A stretch of DNA of 64,000 nt from Luzula sylvatica (lineage: Eukaryota > Streptophyta > Magnoliopsida > Poales > Juncaceae), in NCBI GenBank assembly GCA_946800325.1, contig OX326959.1, forward strand, positions 22,242,742-22,306,741, in the 5' to 3' direction. Below the pieces are notes generated by a model, which saw nothing but the letters and a program-made list of their open reading frames with translations, was not told the origin of the DNA and ran no database searches. The stretch's first letter is position 1. The number at the start of each line of letters is the position of its first letter. This document shows positions 14,238-26,826 of the stretch, one piece after another. The position numbers and the translations under genes were made by a program.

Positions 14238-14899
14238 GGGGGATTTACATATTTACCTTTTGTTAAATTTAAAATTACATATTTACCCTTCTTAAAATTA
14301 AAATATCATATTTATCCTTTCATAAATCTAAAATATCATATTTGCCCAAATATTAAAAACCATCTAATTTCTCCGTTAAACTTAACTGTCAACATTTAAT
14401 AATACTATTTTACCCTTCTAAAAATCCAAAATATTATACTCGCCTCTTTAAAAATAAAAATATCATATTTACTCTCTCAATAATAAAAGTAACATACGTA
14501 CACTTACTCACTCGACAAGAAGAAATCACGTCATATAATTTTATAATATTTTTGGTTATGGTTATTTTTTCGCAATGAAGTTTTCTTTTTAACATTTTTG
14601 TTTTTGTCATTTGAGATTGGTAGAATGATTATATATGATATTACATTGTTATATTCTTTGGGTAAATATGATATTTTTATTTTTAAAAAGGTAAATATGA
14701 TAATTTTGGATTTTAGAAAGACAAATATGTAAAGGGTAAAATAGTTGACCGTTAATTTTAACGGAAAAATTAGATGGTATTCAATTTTTGGGTAAATAAG
14801 ATATTTTAGATTTATGAAAGGGTAAGTATGATATTTTAATTTTAAGAAGGATAAATATGTAATTTTAATTTTAAGAGAGGGTAAATATGTAAATCCCCC
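14238..14899. mobile_element. Mutator-like palindromic MITE, copy 2
   Basis: It starts GGGGGATTTACATATTTACC and ends with the inverse GGTAAATATGTAAATCCCCC. The whole 662 bp is an imperfect palindrome. The flanking 9 bases match at eight positions (14229-14237 and 14900-14908, both T-rich). Its many frames reading like FKITYLPFLKLKYHIYP are repeat sequence, not genes. Confidence 0.85.
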
Positions 14900-14908
14900 T
14901 TTTTTTTA

Positions 14909-15640
14909 AAAGTGCGACTCAAGAAAAAAAATCCACAAAACATTGCAATGTGAAAAAATATTATTAATCTATTTATAAGTGCATGGGATTAGTCTTTATT
15001 ATTATTTAATTTCATTCAACTACAATTTGAGAGAGATATTTATATATACACTAATGAAATATCTACAACTTGAGTCGAGTTTGTATTGTTGAAAATGATA
15101 TATGTACACTATAGTTCATATTACAAATAACGCCACGGAGAGACGAGTTGTTCGATAGTAATTTAACTCGAAAACATATTTTAATTTTGTATCTCTGTAC
15201 ATTATTTTAAATATATTTTACTAAATTTTGCGTGTGCAAATTATTCAAGAAGAAAATTCTTAATCCGATCGAATAAGTGAAATGAAAACTCGGCTTAACA
15301 TAGAAATACTTCAAATATGTTTCGACAATTTACAAACTAGTTAAGACTGAGTTGTGAGCGAGTGAAGCAGGTGAAGGATTTTGTAAAAGATAATAATGGT
15401 ATTGAATGAAAAAATATTAATGTAATAAATAATGCAGAGGAGTTTGTCACGTCTAAGAAAATAAAAATTACAATACATAATCAATATCAATATATATATT
15501 TAAAATCCAACTATTCTAACGGAGAGTATTTCTATATGTATCTTGTTTTATCCCTACATTCAAAACAATCTCACTTCTCAAAAATATTCCAACATTTATC
15601 CATTTTTAAAAATACTTCAAACTACTCCAACGGTGTGTTA
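14909..15640. other. Intergenic DNA upstream of the LEA_2 gene
   Basis: AT-rich with no recognised element or frame. The LEA_2 promoter presumably occupies the right part; TATA-like runs occur near 15663 and 15714. Confidence 0.4.
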
Positions 15641-15894
15641 AAATATTTTATTAATTAATTAGAATATAAACTTGTATTTGCCAATCTTTTCCTAGTTTTT
15701 CCCAATCAAACTGCATATAATAGACATCATGGTTGAATGTACCAAAACAGTCATATAAGATCGAACTCCGATGCACTGCTGTACCAACACGCTCTCCTCT
15801 TAAATCTCCCTCGTAACCACATCTCTCTCTCCTCTCTCTAACCAAAACCCCCCTCCATTCATCCTCCCTCTCTCTCTTCTCTCTCTCACTCATC

Positions 15895-16530
15895 ATGAGA
15901 GAAACAGAAAGCACCACTAAACCCACAACAGAGTCGAAACCAAAACCCAAAACTCGCCATGGACGACCATGCCTCTACACATGCCTAGGTTTAATCTTCC
16001 TCCTCATAATCCTAATCATCATCTTCATAATCCTCATCTTCACCGTCTTCAAAGTACGGGACCCCAAAATCACTCTCATCTCCACACGTCTCTCTGGTGT
16101 TGCGCCACGCGTCACCCTGCCAGCCCTTAATATAGACCTAAACATAACCTTGGATATAGTTGCATCTGTCAAGAACCCTAATCGTGCCTCCTTCACTCAC
16201 GGTACCGGTCAAACTAACTTGTTGTATCGCGGTACGCAAGTGGGTCAGGCTGTTATCGAACCGGGTCGAATTCCGAATCATGGGTCGGCACCGGTAAGCT
16301 TGATTTTGACCGTCGAAGCAGATCAGTTTGCAGATAAGTTATCGAATTTGCTTTCTGATGTGCTTAACGGGTCTTTGTGGTTCGATACCGAAACGACGAT
16401 ACCAGGAAGAGTTGCGATTTTAGGGTTTATTAAGCACCATGCAGTTGCGAAATCGACTTGTCATGTTGAGATCGGTGTGCCGGATATGCAGGTGAAGAGT
16501 CAGGATTGTGATAGCACAGCCACACTTTGA
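15895..16530 (+). CDS. LEA_2 (NDR1/HIN1-like) membrane-anchored protein
   Basis: A single-exon frame of 211 residues. A short basic N-terminus (KPKTRHGRPC) precedes one hydrophobic anchor at about residues 29-52 (LGLIFLLIILIIIFIILIF), then FKVRDPKITL and an LEA_2 domain to the end (NITLDIVASVKNPNRASF, then LYRGTQVGQAVIEPGRIPN). The layout is that of plant LEA_2/NHL proteins: a cytosolic tail, one membrane helix and an extracytosolic beta-sandwich. Some members act in abiotic stress or immunity; which applies here cannot be told. A CT-rich leader precedes the ATG. A 284-bp foldback element begins 104 bp after the stop and may lie in the 3' UTR. Confidence 0.93.
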   Translation: MRETESTTKPTTESKPKPKTRHGRPCLYTCLGLIFLLIILIIIFIILIFTVFKVRDPKITLISTRLSGVAPRVTLPALNIDLNITLDIVASVKNPNRASFTHGTGQTNLLYRGTQVGQAVIEPGRIPNHGSAPVSLILTVEADQFADKLSNLLSDVLNGSLWFDTETTIPGRVAILGFIKHHAVAKSTCHVEIGVPDMQVKSQDCDSTATL

Positions 16531-16634
16531 TTGAACCGGTATTGGTTGCGGTACCCGTTTTTTTTTTGGGGGGGTTTTACGGATATTCCATTATTAGGGA
16601 AGTAATTATTAGTATCTTTTTAACTCTGTATACA

Positions 16635-16918
16635 GAGTGGGTTTTTCTGTGGCCTCCCAAATGAATCCTCATGTGAAACTGAATGAATCCTCATGTGAAA
16701 CTGCCTAGGTGGTTTGGTTTCATTGGTTAATACAATGTATTTTTTGCATATAAATTCTTACTTTCACGGAAGCCACCTAGGCACCTAGGCAGTTTCATGT
16801 GAAACTGAATAAAGTAGGAGTTTATATGCAAAAATACATTGTATTGACCAATGAAATCAAGCCACCTAGGCAGTTTCACGTGAGGTTTCATTTGGGAGGC
16901 CACAGAGAAAACCCACTC
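16635..16918. mobile_element. Foldback MITE just downstream of the LEA_2 gene
   Basis: The ends are inverted repeats (GAGTGGGTTTTTCTGTGGCC and GGCCACAGAGAAAACCCACTC, the latter one base over a simple inverse). They are flanked by ATACA on both sides (16630-16634, 16919-16923). The two halves are near-complementary over most of the 284 bp, with CCACCTAGGCAGTTTCA blocks. The left arm has a small internal duplication of AATCCTCATGTGAAACTG. Confidence 0.8.
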
Positions 16919-16929
16919 ATACATGGGAG

Positions 16930-18865
16930 AGATTGTTTTTTTTTTTTTTTTTTCGACCTTTGCGTGTTGGTACGGTAGTACCGTGTACGCTTCTTTAGAA
17001 TATTTTTTGGGTTTTTTATAGAAATAAATCTTGTTTTTATGTGCAGATACATATTGATGCTCTTGGTAAATAAAAATATTGTTGATACGCTTCTTAATAG
17101 TGTGATGGTTTGCTTAGTAAACACTTAAATTGTTCAATTCGCGTATTGTACACGAATATTTCAAAATTCGTATATACGCTTAGTTCGCGTATCCAAATCA
17201 AAGATACAGAAATATTCACGTGTAATTATGAAGAGTAAAAGTTCGGGCAAAAATTCGGTTTGTTGTTATTTTGAACTTTGCATGGCATGCAACAAATTTG
17301 TTATTAAAGAGTCAAATGTAGAATGTTTAGTCAACATATGATTATATCATTCGTCAAGACATGGCAACACATTCATGTTTAGTCAAATACTATAATCCAG
17401 CAATGCATTAATCAAATATTTCATGAATATTTTAATAAAAGGCAATAATAACTGCATGTAAACATGTGTATTATTTATTATACCGTAAATTAGTAAATAG
17501 TAATTTTATTTTGACAAAATATAATATAACATAAGCAAAACAACTTTATAATAATTGGTAATATATATTTTATTAATATTTAAAAATTATCTTTTTTGTA
17601 TTTTTTGATTGGGATAGATTAGAGCACTTCATAAGTGTGCACGTCATGAATAGGAGCGCAACGTCTGACTTTTTTTTTTTATTTTTTTTTTATTTTGACA
17701 TATTTGTCTAATTTCGGTTGCAATTGTAAATTTCAAACACACACCCAAAAAATATTAATATTTATATAAATAAAGTAAAAAAAAGATATTAATATTTTTA
17801 TTACTAAAGTAATAAAATTATATTTTAAAAGATGTATCATACATATAAAAAGTACAATATATATTATATAAAAAGATGTATCATACATGTATAAAAAAGG
17901 GTGTATGTATATTTTTGTGTTCAAATAATTTATCATATTTAATATTCGGTCACAATGGGTGTATGTATATTTTGCCGTATTTTTCTTGCCGAATTCTAAA
18001 TATAAATCGTATTATACACGAACGTATACGAATACAAACATTTGCCGTTCACGTTTTTTTGTCCGAATTTTTCATCGTACTGAAAACCGTATGAGACGAA
18101 TTATACACGAACGTATCCCGTACCGTATTATTGCCGTATTCCGAATGACTAAGTATGGTAAACAGTAAATACTCCAAAAATTATCAATTAAGGACTGTTT
18201 GGATGATCGTATTCAAAATTACATGAAAAAAATTAATCTTCTTCAAGTCATGATTCTCACAATGCATTTCAAGTTGTAACGTTTGTATTCATGAAACTAA
18301 AATTATTATAGTGACAAATTTTATATTTGGAATGATGTAATTCAATTATAAAAATTCAAGATTTATAAGTAATAAAATTTTCAACTAAATTTCATCATTG
18401 ACTTATTTTAACATCAATTTATAATTTAATCATAATACTGATAATTATTCAAAATAAATAACATAAAAAATTATACGACACATGACAATCACCCAGAAAC
18501 ATAAAACAAAACTCCAACATAAACAACTTCACCTCATAAATTATCACTTATTCTTTTGTTCCCCATCACGAAATTATCAATTCTACCCTTTTGAAAATTA
18601 AAATAGAACTTAAAAAACATGCATGAAATATCTTTATGTGTTGCTAAATAATGACACCCCATAAAAAATCATTAGGACAAGTATAAATTTTGATTAAAAA
18701 TATTGTAATGATGTATTACTCCTCAATTATAGAGGTGGCCATGAAAGGAAGGAAACATTTTTTTTCTCCTACTATAAAATTTAGATACCGTAACTATACT
18801 TCTTGTAAAATGACTGGAGGTAGAGATATCGTAATTTGTTGTCTTAAGAACCTCCGGTTGCAAGT
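16930..18865. other. AT-rich DNA with scattered CGTATAC-type words
   Basis: Segments 17100-17240 and 17950-18170 share words such as TATACACGAACGTAT and ACTTAGT/TTTGCTTAG and may be the ends of an old element. No clean termini or target duplication could be fixed. No gene was seen. Confidence 0.35.
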
Positions 18866-18873
18866 GTTTTAGG

Positions 18874-19434
18874 CTATGTTACTTCAAAAACGCAGAAGTA
18901 TCCTGAGGATACGGGTATCCGATACGGATACGGGTACGATACGGCTCGGATACGTATCGGATACGCCACGTGGCGTATCCGATTATTTTAATATTTATTT
19001 TTTTCGGGTGGCGTATCCGATTATTTTAATATTTATTTTTTTCGGATACGGCGGGGATACGGCACGATACGGCACGATACGGCTGGGATACGTTCAGGAT
19101 ACGGCTGAGATACTCCATTTATGATACTTCGGCCCAATATATATTTTGGCCCATAATTTTCTTAAATAAATTATATATGATACTTGTAGGATACTTCTAG
19201 AATACTTATAAATTAGTTCTAGGATACTTCTAGAATAAATTTATTATACTTTTATGATACTTGTATTATTATGTTGATTTTATTTATTGTCATGATATTT
19301 AAATTCAAAATATTATTTAATTAATTTATTAATTTATTTATTATATACAATATAAATATATTAAAATAATAATTATATAGGCGTATCCGTATCGTATTGG
19401 ATACGATACCCGTATCCGTATCCGTGCAACATAG
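18874..19434. mobile_element. hAT-like element, GGATAC-word family, copy 1
   Basis: The left end CTATGTTACTTC is degenerate; the right end GTGCAACATAG is canonical. The TSD is GTTTTAGG / GTTTCAGG (18866-18873, 19435-19442), seven of eight matching. Both ends are filled with GGATACGG/CCGTATCC words. A palindrome centred on CACGTG (CGCCACGTGGCG) lies at about 18964-18975. Confidence 0.82.
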
Positions 19435-19699
19435 GTTTCAGGCGAATACATCAACTCAAACACAAGAAAATAAGAAATTACGGTAGTTAGACTTTCCAAC
19501 TACCACTTTTACCTCAACCTTTGTTATGAGCATACTTCAAAAATCAAGCCGTATCGTATTAGATACCGTATCGGATACTGATACTTGTCGGATACGTATC
19601 GGATACTCCACGTGGCGTATCCGAATATTTTATTTCAAAATAATATCAGATACTTCTCGGATACTTATAACGCATCAATAATTGTACTTTAAAAACAAA

Positions 19700-20411
19700 G
19701 GGGGATTTACATATTTATCCTTTGTTAAACTTAAAATTACATATTTACTTTTCTTAAAATTAAAATATCATATTTACCCTTTCATAAATCTAAAGTATCA
19801 TATTTATCCAAAAATTAAAAATCATCCAATTTCTCCGTTAAAATTAACGGTCAACATTAAAAATTACTATTTTACCCTTTGTATTTACCCTTCGAAAATC
19901 CAAAATATCGTATTTAACCTTTTAAAAATAAAAATATCATATTTAACCTCTCAATAATAAAAATAACATATGTACCCTTACTCACTTGACAAGAAGAAAT
20001 CAGGTCCTACAATTTAATAATATTTTTAGTTATGATTATATTTTTTCTATGAAGCTATATTTTTTACATTTTGGCTTTTGTCATTTGAAATTGATAGAAT
20101 GATTATCTTTTGAAATTTTATTGATGTATATTTTTTGCATTTATATTGTTATCTTCTTTGGGTAAATATGATATTTTTATTTTCGAAACGTTAAATATGA
20201 TATTTTGGATTTTTAGAAGAGTAAATATGTAAAGGGTAAAATAGTAATTTTAAATGTTGACCGTTAATTTTAACGGAAACATTGAATGATTTTGAAATTT
20301 GGGGTAAATATGATATTTTAGATTTATGAAAGGGTATATATGATATTTTAATTTTAAGAAGGGTAAATATGTAATTTTAAGTTTAAGAAAGGGTAAATAT
20401 GTAAATCCCCC
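19700..20411. mobile_element. Mutator-like palindromic MITE, copy 3, complete
   Basis: The exact 9-bp TSD AAAAACAAA (19691-19699 and 20412-20420) fixes the ends. The termini are GGGGGATTTACATATTTA and TAAATATGTAAATCCCCC. The 712 bp are palindromic throughout. The 9-bp duplication and long inverted repeats place it with Mutator-like elements. Confidence 0.92.
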
Positions 20412-20606
20412 AAAAACAAAATATACATTTTAAATCGAAATAAATGAGTAATAAATATAAATAAATAACTAAATATAATTAACATTTACTTATAGTAAGT
20501 TATTTCTGTAATAACAAAATTTTAGTATATTTTTTGTTAAAAATATAATATATAAAAAATAAAAATATATAAATTACAATTAATAAAATATTATATATAA
20601 TAGACG

Positions 20607-22336
20607 CAGGGCCGGTCCCGTAGTATTGGTTGCCCCAGACTGATATGTTACCAACATGATATGTTATCATGAGATGTTGCCCTTCCTATAACAAAAAATA
20701 CATAAAATGTAATATATTATCATTATCCCTATATCATTGATTACATGAAATGTAATATATCATCAATATATCATCAGTATCCTATAGTATGTGAAATATC
20801 ATCAATATCCTTCATTTATGTAAGGATGCTTAATTTGTCTTTTATTTCACTTAGTACATGTACAAATAAAATGTGAACCAAGAATACTTTTATAATCTAA
20901 ATCAAATAATAGGAAAATACTATAAATACTATTTCTTGTATTTTATAATTATCCTTGTTTTTTTATTTTCCAAGTCCAAAATGCACATACTAGGTAATTA
21001 AGAATTAATTAATATATAAAGTTAACAGTCATATAAATTAATAACTACCAATTAAATGGAATAATTAGAATATAGAAGATCTGGTGGATAAATATATGGG
21101 TGAGTAAAATTACATTGATGTTCAGTGATCGTTCGGGAGGTGAATCGTTCATTGTTATATTCACAATGATAAATCATGAGATTTGTTCAATTAAAACTGT
21201 AACACTATTTCTACAAATATTTATACAACAATGTCTATTGGATTATTTATTCAACAACAAAATGCCATATCATTCGTATAAAAGTGTGAAAGAATGTGAA
21301 GCAATTTGTAATAAAATGTACATTAATTGTCATATATATATTGAGATTTATTGTAACAATTTTGTAGTATATATTAACACACATATAGTTACATATATAA
21401 TAAGTAGTGTTATAGTTGGTCAACACATGAATATATGAAATTTTAATCACAGAAAATCCAGAGAACACTTTTATCTTCATCGTCCCTCAATGTTACAGAT
21501 ATCGCATATCGCTTACAGATCGGTCAGTCACCGATAAGAGATATGACCGACATAGCGGATTCATAGCGCAAAATATCAGTGGTATAGCGGAACTGTACTT
21601 TTTTGTACTTTTTAATATTAATATATTAAATTGATTATTTTAACATGAATTTATATTAAGTTTCTTAAACTAATTCAAATTTTACATGATTAATATTCAA
21701 AATTCAACAATACACATAAATTTCAAGTTAAACTAAAGATACATTTAAAATTATAACATAAAATTTACAAATAATACAATAAACTAACACACGAAATCGT
21801 GTTCATTAACCACCGGTGTAGATTCGGGTACTCCCAATGAAAATCTAACCTCGACGTCCGGGTCAAAATCGATTTCATTTCCGACCAAAAATATTAAATA
21901 AAGAAAGAAAGATATAAAAATAATTGGGCCAAAAATATTAATGAAAATATTGTTAAAAGATGGGTCATCTCAAAATAATATTCAAAATAAATTATGTTTT
22001 AAATCCAAATCGGTTCAAATCGGTCCAAATATCGACCCATATCGGTCCATATCGGTCCGTGTATCGGTCGACCGATTTACTCAACCGATACGGGACATAT
22101 CGTAACGGAAGGGCAATGATCAGATATATGAAACCGACATATCGGTCCATATTAGTGATATTTAGAACAGTGTCGTCCCTTTCACGCATGCGGAAGAAAT
22201 ACTCGTCCAACAATGTTCATGGCAATATCTCTCTCTAATTTTAAAAAAATTTCACCTGCAGAGGATTAATATAAATGGTTACCCTCTCTCAACTTGTTAC
22301 CCTAGTCACGGGGCTTGCCGGGCTTGCCCCGGGGTT
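20607..22336. mobile_element. CAGGGCCGG-type element, copy 1, containing another element
   Basis: It starts CAGGGCCGGTCCCGTAG and ends GGCTTGCCCCGGGG. ATAGACG flanks it on both sides (20600-20606, 22337-22343); one further base matches imperfectly. A second copy lies at 39762-41035. The start resembles hAT termini. The two copies agree closely except that this one holds 21488-22172 and lacks the 244-bp insertion in the other. Shared frames are conserved only because the DNA is repeated. Confidence 0.75.
21488..22172. mobile_element. hAT-like element with ATCGGTCC words
   Basis: The exact TSD TCGTCCCT flanks it (21480-21487, 22173-22180). The left end is CAATGTTACAG and the right end is GAACAGTG, the inverse of CACTGTTC. 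The right side has an ATCGGTCCATATCGGTC array. The sister element at 39762-41035 has the uninterrupted site TCGTCTCT at 40867-40874, which confirms both boundaries. Confidence 0.9.
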
Positions 22337-22618
22337 ATAGACGTATCATAATTTTTTTTTAAATTATCGTATCGCCGTATTTGTATCGCGTCAGATACGA
22401 TACATGTATCCGTATCCATGCAACATAGTTCATAACCAATGATATATTTTGTCCAATTAAATAAAGCAAATAAAAAGTAAGTCCAATCAAATGGTAAATA
22501 AAGCAAAAATTAACAAAACTGAAGAAAAACAAGCAACGAATGAATAAATATTGTACTAATTCAACAAAATTGTGGGGCTACAAAATCTTCACTAAAGATT
22601 TAATTGATGAGGCAGGCG

Positions 22619-23162
22619 TAGGGGTGTCAACGGTTCGGATACGGTTCGGATAGTGGTCATACCAGATCCATATCCATATTTTTTTTCGGATACGGATCCG
22701 GATACGGTTCTGATATTAAACGGATACGGATACGGATTCGGTTCGGATATTTTCGGATACGGATACGGATACGGATCATATTCGGATATTAAAACGGTTA
22801 CTATGATATAATAATATAATGCTATTTTTAATATTCAAATTTTGATTATTTCGTAATTTTAAAACAAATTATATATATTATTGATTATTAAGTATTAAGT
22901 ATTATTATACATTAAAATATAGTTATTGTCTATTAGGTATTACTATGATTTTGATCATGATTTTAACAAAACGGTTACCCGTTTACAAATTTTATTTGGA
23001 TCCGGATAATCCGGATCCATCAAAAAATTAGCTCCTAGATCCGGATCCATACCCGTAAAAACGGGTACGATTCCAGATCCGGATAATTTTTTTCGAATCC
23101 GGATATTTCTTCGGATACGGTTCGGGTCGGTTCGGGCAATATCCGCCCCATTGACACCCCTA
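22619..23162 (+). mobile_element. hAT-like element, AGGGGTGTCAACGG family, copy 1
   Basis: The TSD GGCAGGCG is exact (22611-22618, 23163-23170). It starts TAGGGGTGTCAACGGTTCGG and ends CCATTGACACCCCTA. CGGATACGG and CCGGATCC words fill both ends; the centre is AT-rich. Related copies are at 52911 and 60606. Confidence 0.9.
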
Positions 23163-23589
23163 GGCAGGCGGCAAGAGTATTATTGATGAGGTGGCAAGAG
23201 AGGATTAAGTAGCTTGATTAGTATTATTAATTGACACAATTAAAGATTTAATTGACTGTTTAATTGAATTGACACGTCAATTAACATTTACTAATATTAA
23301 CATATTATAAATTATTGATGTGTTAATTAAACGTGTCAATTAACATTTAATTTAGTCAATTAGAAATGATAATCAATTCAATTTGTCACATAACCAATGA
23401 TATTGTGATGAGTTTGGGGGCTAATTATATTTTTTTTCCATTCATGGATATTATTTGGGTTACAATCTTAGTCTTAAACCACCAATTACAGATTAATCAT
23501 TATTTATCGGCGATTAAATTGGAATTTTGACAATATTATTTATAATTTGCTACTCCTAATATTTTTATTGAGGGGTGTGTAATTAGCCA

Positions 23590-24028
23590 TGATAAGAGGA
23601 TACTTCTAAAATACAGAAAAATCATGGTAATACGGATGTGATACATGTCGTACGTATCGAATACGTCGCGTACAGTTTTCGATTATTTTAATATTTATTC
23701 TTTTAAGATACTTCTAGGATACGTTCAAAATACGAAAATATTTCTTTCAGAATACTTCGGCCCATAATAATTTCATATAGAATTGTATACCGGATACTTA
23801 TAAAATTAGGTTTATGATACTTCGTAAATAAATTTATATATTTTTTATGATACTACTTGTATTGTCAATTGTCTGATATTTAATTTGAGAATATTATTAA
23901 TATAATATTTATTATTTTCGTATAATATAAATATATTAAATTGATAACTATATAGCCGTATTTTAGATTTTTGAAAATTATTGTATCGTCATATTCATCA
24001 TATCCGATACAATATTCATGCAACATAG
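23590..24028. mobile_element. GGATAC-word hAT-like element, degraded copy
   Basis: The right end reads TTCATGCAACATAG. Stretches such as AGGATACTTCTAAAATAC and GTACGTATCGAATACG match the family, but the words are heavily mutated. The left end is uncertain and no target duplication was found. Neighbouring 23171-23589 and 24030-24590 hold nothing else recognisable. Confidence 0.6.
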
Positions 24029-24066
24029 GTACTATGTAACATATGTAATTATTTAACTATTTAGTA

Positions 24067-24198
24067 TTTTATAATACAATGATAATTCATAAATGGAGTA
24101 AACAATACTGCTTTGGGGAGAGCAATATATTTTATAATATAATGATAACTCATAAAGGGAGTTAATAATATTGCTTTGGTGAGAGCAATAATTGAGGA
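24067..24198. repeat. Two tandem copies of a roughly 66 bp AT-rich unit
   Basis: ATTTTATAATA-AATGATAA-TCATAAA-GGAGT and TGCTTTGG-GAGAGCAATA each occur twice in the same order. The repeat gives a duplicated-looking minus-strand frame that is not a gene. Confidence 0.6.
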
Positions 24199-24598
24199 AC
24201 TATTAAAATGGGCCACTAAATGGCACTTGGTCATTAACAAATTTATATCAACACCACCCAGAAGTTTAGTATCAAATATCAAATTACTCCAAATAGAAGC
24301 CAATCTTAAATAATTGACAACAAAATATGAACTTGAAAATACCCAAAATACTAGAAATTACTGCACAATTACAAGTATCCAAAAATAACATAAAATGATA
24401 AAAGCATAACTAAACTTTACTCCAATTACCAACCAAAAGTCTATAAATTCCTTTAACACATAAATAGTTCGCTAATTATTACTACCTCTCTAAAATCTTG
24501 TTAGATTTACAATCTTAACAACACATACACCATTTTACACTTTACCTTATCCAAACTATTTCCTTTTCGAACAAACCCTAAACAAATTCTCTCAAATT

Positions 24599-25204
24599 CT
24601 AAACCAAATCAAACTCAAACTCGAGATTCCTACACAAGCCCTCCGTATTCAAATTCAACCTCTTGTTCTTCAAACCGGATCTCATCGGTGCATCCGGACA
24701 AGTATCCAATAACCCGGTAAGAAACCCCCCTTTCTTGGGGGTCACGAATCCTTCGTTGCAAACCTCATCCATAACATTAGAAATAATCAAATCGATAAAA
24801 GACTTGCAAACCTCTTCGATAAATCTATCTTCGTTTTCCACATCTTCAAACTTCGAATTCAAATTCGAAATTGGAAATAAAGAGAGATCGAAACTTAATT
24901 GTCTGCGATATGGAATTTGAACGTCTCGAGAAAAATTCTTTCTCGGAGCGCAGGCGAGTTCTTCGGGTCCGGGTCTAAACGGGTCGAAAATCGACCCGGT
25001 TGGAGTCTTACAACACAAATCCACAATCTCTTCTTCATTTTCGCCTAGGGTTTTGATTTTGATGCTATTGATTTCATTAGAAATTGATTCTAATCCTTGA
25101 GTGAGACTGCTAATTTCAGAAGGTGACCGAGACTCCTCTTTCATCAAATCAGAAATTAGGGTTCTGGGGTTTGAAGTTTTCTCCAAGGGTTTATCAGAAG
25201 CCAT
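24599..25204 (-). CDS. Unidentified plant protein, 201 aa, single coding exon
   Basis: An intact frame from ATG at 25204 to the stop at 24599. It is acidic and Ser-rich at the N-terminus. A conserved-looking centre reads TPTGSIFDPFRPGPEELACAP (in part), then RRQLSFDL. An acidic stretch FEDVENEDRFIEEVCKSFID follows, and a C-terminal block has TPKKGGFLTGLLDTCPDAP and GLCRNLEFEF. Short ordered motifs of this kind mark a real plant family rather than a chance frame, but I do not recognise its function. A strong splice acceptor (TTTTTCAG) sits 15 nt upstream of the ATG, implying a leader intron. No signal peptide or membrane helix was seen. Confidence 0.8.
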   Translation of the reverse strand: MASDKPLEKTSNPRTLISDLMKEESRSPSEISSLTQGLESISNEINSIKIKTLGENEEEIVDLCCKTPTGSIFDPFRPGPEELACAPRKNFSRDVQIPYRRQLSFDLSLFPISNLNSKFEDVENEDRFIEEVCKSFIDLIISNVMDEVCNEGFVTPKKGGFLTGLLDTCPDAPMRSGLKNKRLNLNTEGLCRNLEFEFDLV

Positions 25205-26067
25205 TTTTCAAAAAAGTCCTGAAAAAGAAAAAAAGTTGGAAATAAACCCTGTTAGCATCGAGATAAAACGAGAAATAAAGGTAATGACTTTCCATATAAA
25301 ATAAAAAATATAATCTAAAGAAATGGTTTTTTGAAAAGTGAAAGCATTAATTTCCATCTAAAATAATGTTTTATCTCAAAAATACCCCTCGCGCCAAAAA
25401 TGTTCGCGCCAAAAAAAATTGAACTATTTCTATGTATATGTTATAAAAAGATAAATATTGTAGCTAGTATAACATTAATACAAAAATCATTTATACATTT
25501 TAAAACCCCTAAAAACAAAACCAAAGATTCCATATTTGTTTCACTTATTTACTAACTAAAGTATTTATATCTCCAATTTCTCAATATAAAGTCGCATAGA
25601 TTAAACATACTAAGAGCTGCGATCTGGAAGGCACCAAGAAAAATCGCATCTAATTCACAGAGAAACTTTTTTAAGGCACAAAAGATTAAAAAAGCCTGAA
25701 AATTCTAAAGATTCAAAAACCCTTTTACAAATAGCAATATATAAAGTTCATCAGAAAGCTACCCTTTACTGTATCTAATACCAAAGGAAAAGGAACCAGA
25801 CCTAGATTAAAAAAATCAACGAAAAAAATTCTCAGATCAAAACTAATTATGCTAAACCCTAGTATACAAAACGGATGCCTAAACAACAACAGAAACACCT
25901 TTCAAAAATTCGATCTACGAATCTTGAAATGAATAAACGAAAGATAAGAACAACGAACCTCAACAGGCCGAAAGATCGATTCTTCGTCGCTCGCTCGGTA
26001 CGAAAATGGCGGGGGAGGGAGAGAAAGGGGGGGGCGAGGAAATCGATCCTAGTACAAGCTCCTCATT
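25205..26067 (-). other. 5' UTR with a leader intron for the 24599-25204 gene
   Basis: On the minus strand a pyrimidine-rich leader exon (about 26067-25959) ends TTGAG before GTTCGTTG. The proposed intron runs 25958-25219 and ends in a T-rich tract with CAG. The exon then continues with 14 untranslated bases to the ATG. Leader introns of this size are common in plants. It is inferred from splice signals only. TATTTATTTTTAG at about 26085 could be the TATA region. Confidence 0.55.
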
Positions 26068-26351
26068 AATACATACTAAAAATAAATAACTTAATCGGAC
26101 GGCCGTGAATGCATCTAAATAATCAGTATCCGACGGACCTTTTAATATCCAATAATATCACGCCACGTTGCGAGAAGAATATTATATGGGGTTTTACTGT
26201 GTTAATCCATTCCGACTGCCGAGTGCCGAGTCTTCGTTTCCATTTCTGTCAAAATCCAGAACTGAATTTCCGGATTTCAGATATCAATTCCAGGTTTTTG
26301 ATAAACTGGGATTTAATTCTCGTGTTGAGTCTGACAAGGCCCTAACAAATT

Positions 26352-26640
26352 GGGGGATTCAAGTGTTTATCCTTTTAAAAAAACCAAAATTTCATATTTA
26401 TCCTTTCAAAATAAAAATGTCATATTTCCTTTTTTTTTAAATCTTAAACGTCGTAATAATTTATTTAACTAACAAAATTTTACCTTTTTAACTCGACAAA
26501 TTGATCATTAAGTATGAAGTTATTAATTTTGATATTTTTAATATTTCGTAAGTTTCGAAAGGGCGAAACTGATAATTATTTTAGAAGGATAAACATGATA
26601 TTTTGGATTTTTAGATAAACATGATAATTATTCTTAATCT
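26352..26640. mobile_element. Degraded relative of the GGGGGATTTACATATTTA MITE
   Basis: It begins GGGGGATTCAAGTGTTTATCC and continues with CATATTTATCCTTTC and ATGATATTTTGGATTTTTAGA phrases typical of the family. No right terminus or target duplication was found. The rest of 26100-26820 is AT-rich with nothing recognised. Confidence 0.55.
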
Positions 26641-26826
26641 AAGTTCGTCGAACAATATTATGACAGAAAAATGCTTTCCTATTATGAAAGCTCAATTCAA
26701 AATTCCTTAGAAAAATAAATTATTTGTTCATTCAAGCAAGTGAAAATTTCATAATTACTCAAAAAGTCGAAAACTAAGCAATTAGGAAATACATATCTAA
26801 TCGTTAATTCAAGGAAAAAGAGTCAA

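Larger units (their letters stand above)
19515..22428. mobile_element. GGATAC-word hAT-like element, copy 2, broken apart by later insertions
   Basis: The left part (about 19515-19690) matches the left half of copy 1, from ACTTCAAAAA through the CCACGTGG palindrome to the TACTTCTCGGATACTT stretch. The right end (22344-22428) has CGTATCCATGCAACATAG. Between them sit a Mutator-like MITE (19700-20411) and a 1.7 kb element (20607-22336), each with its own target duplication. The left start is approximate. Confidence 0.7.
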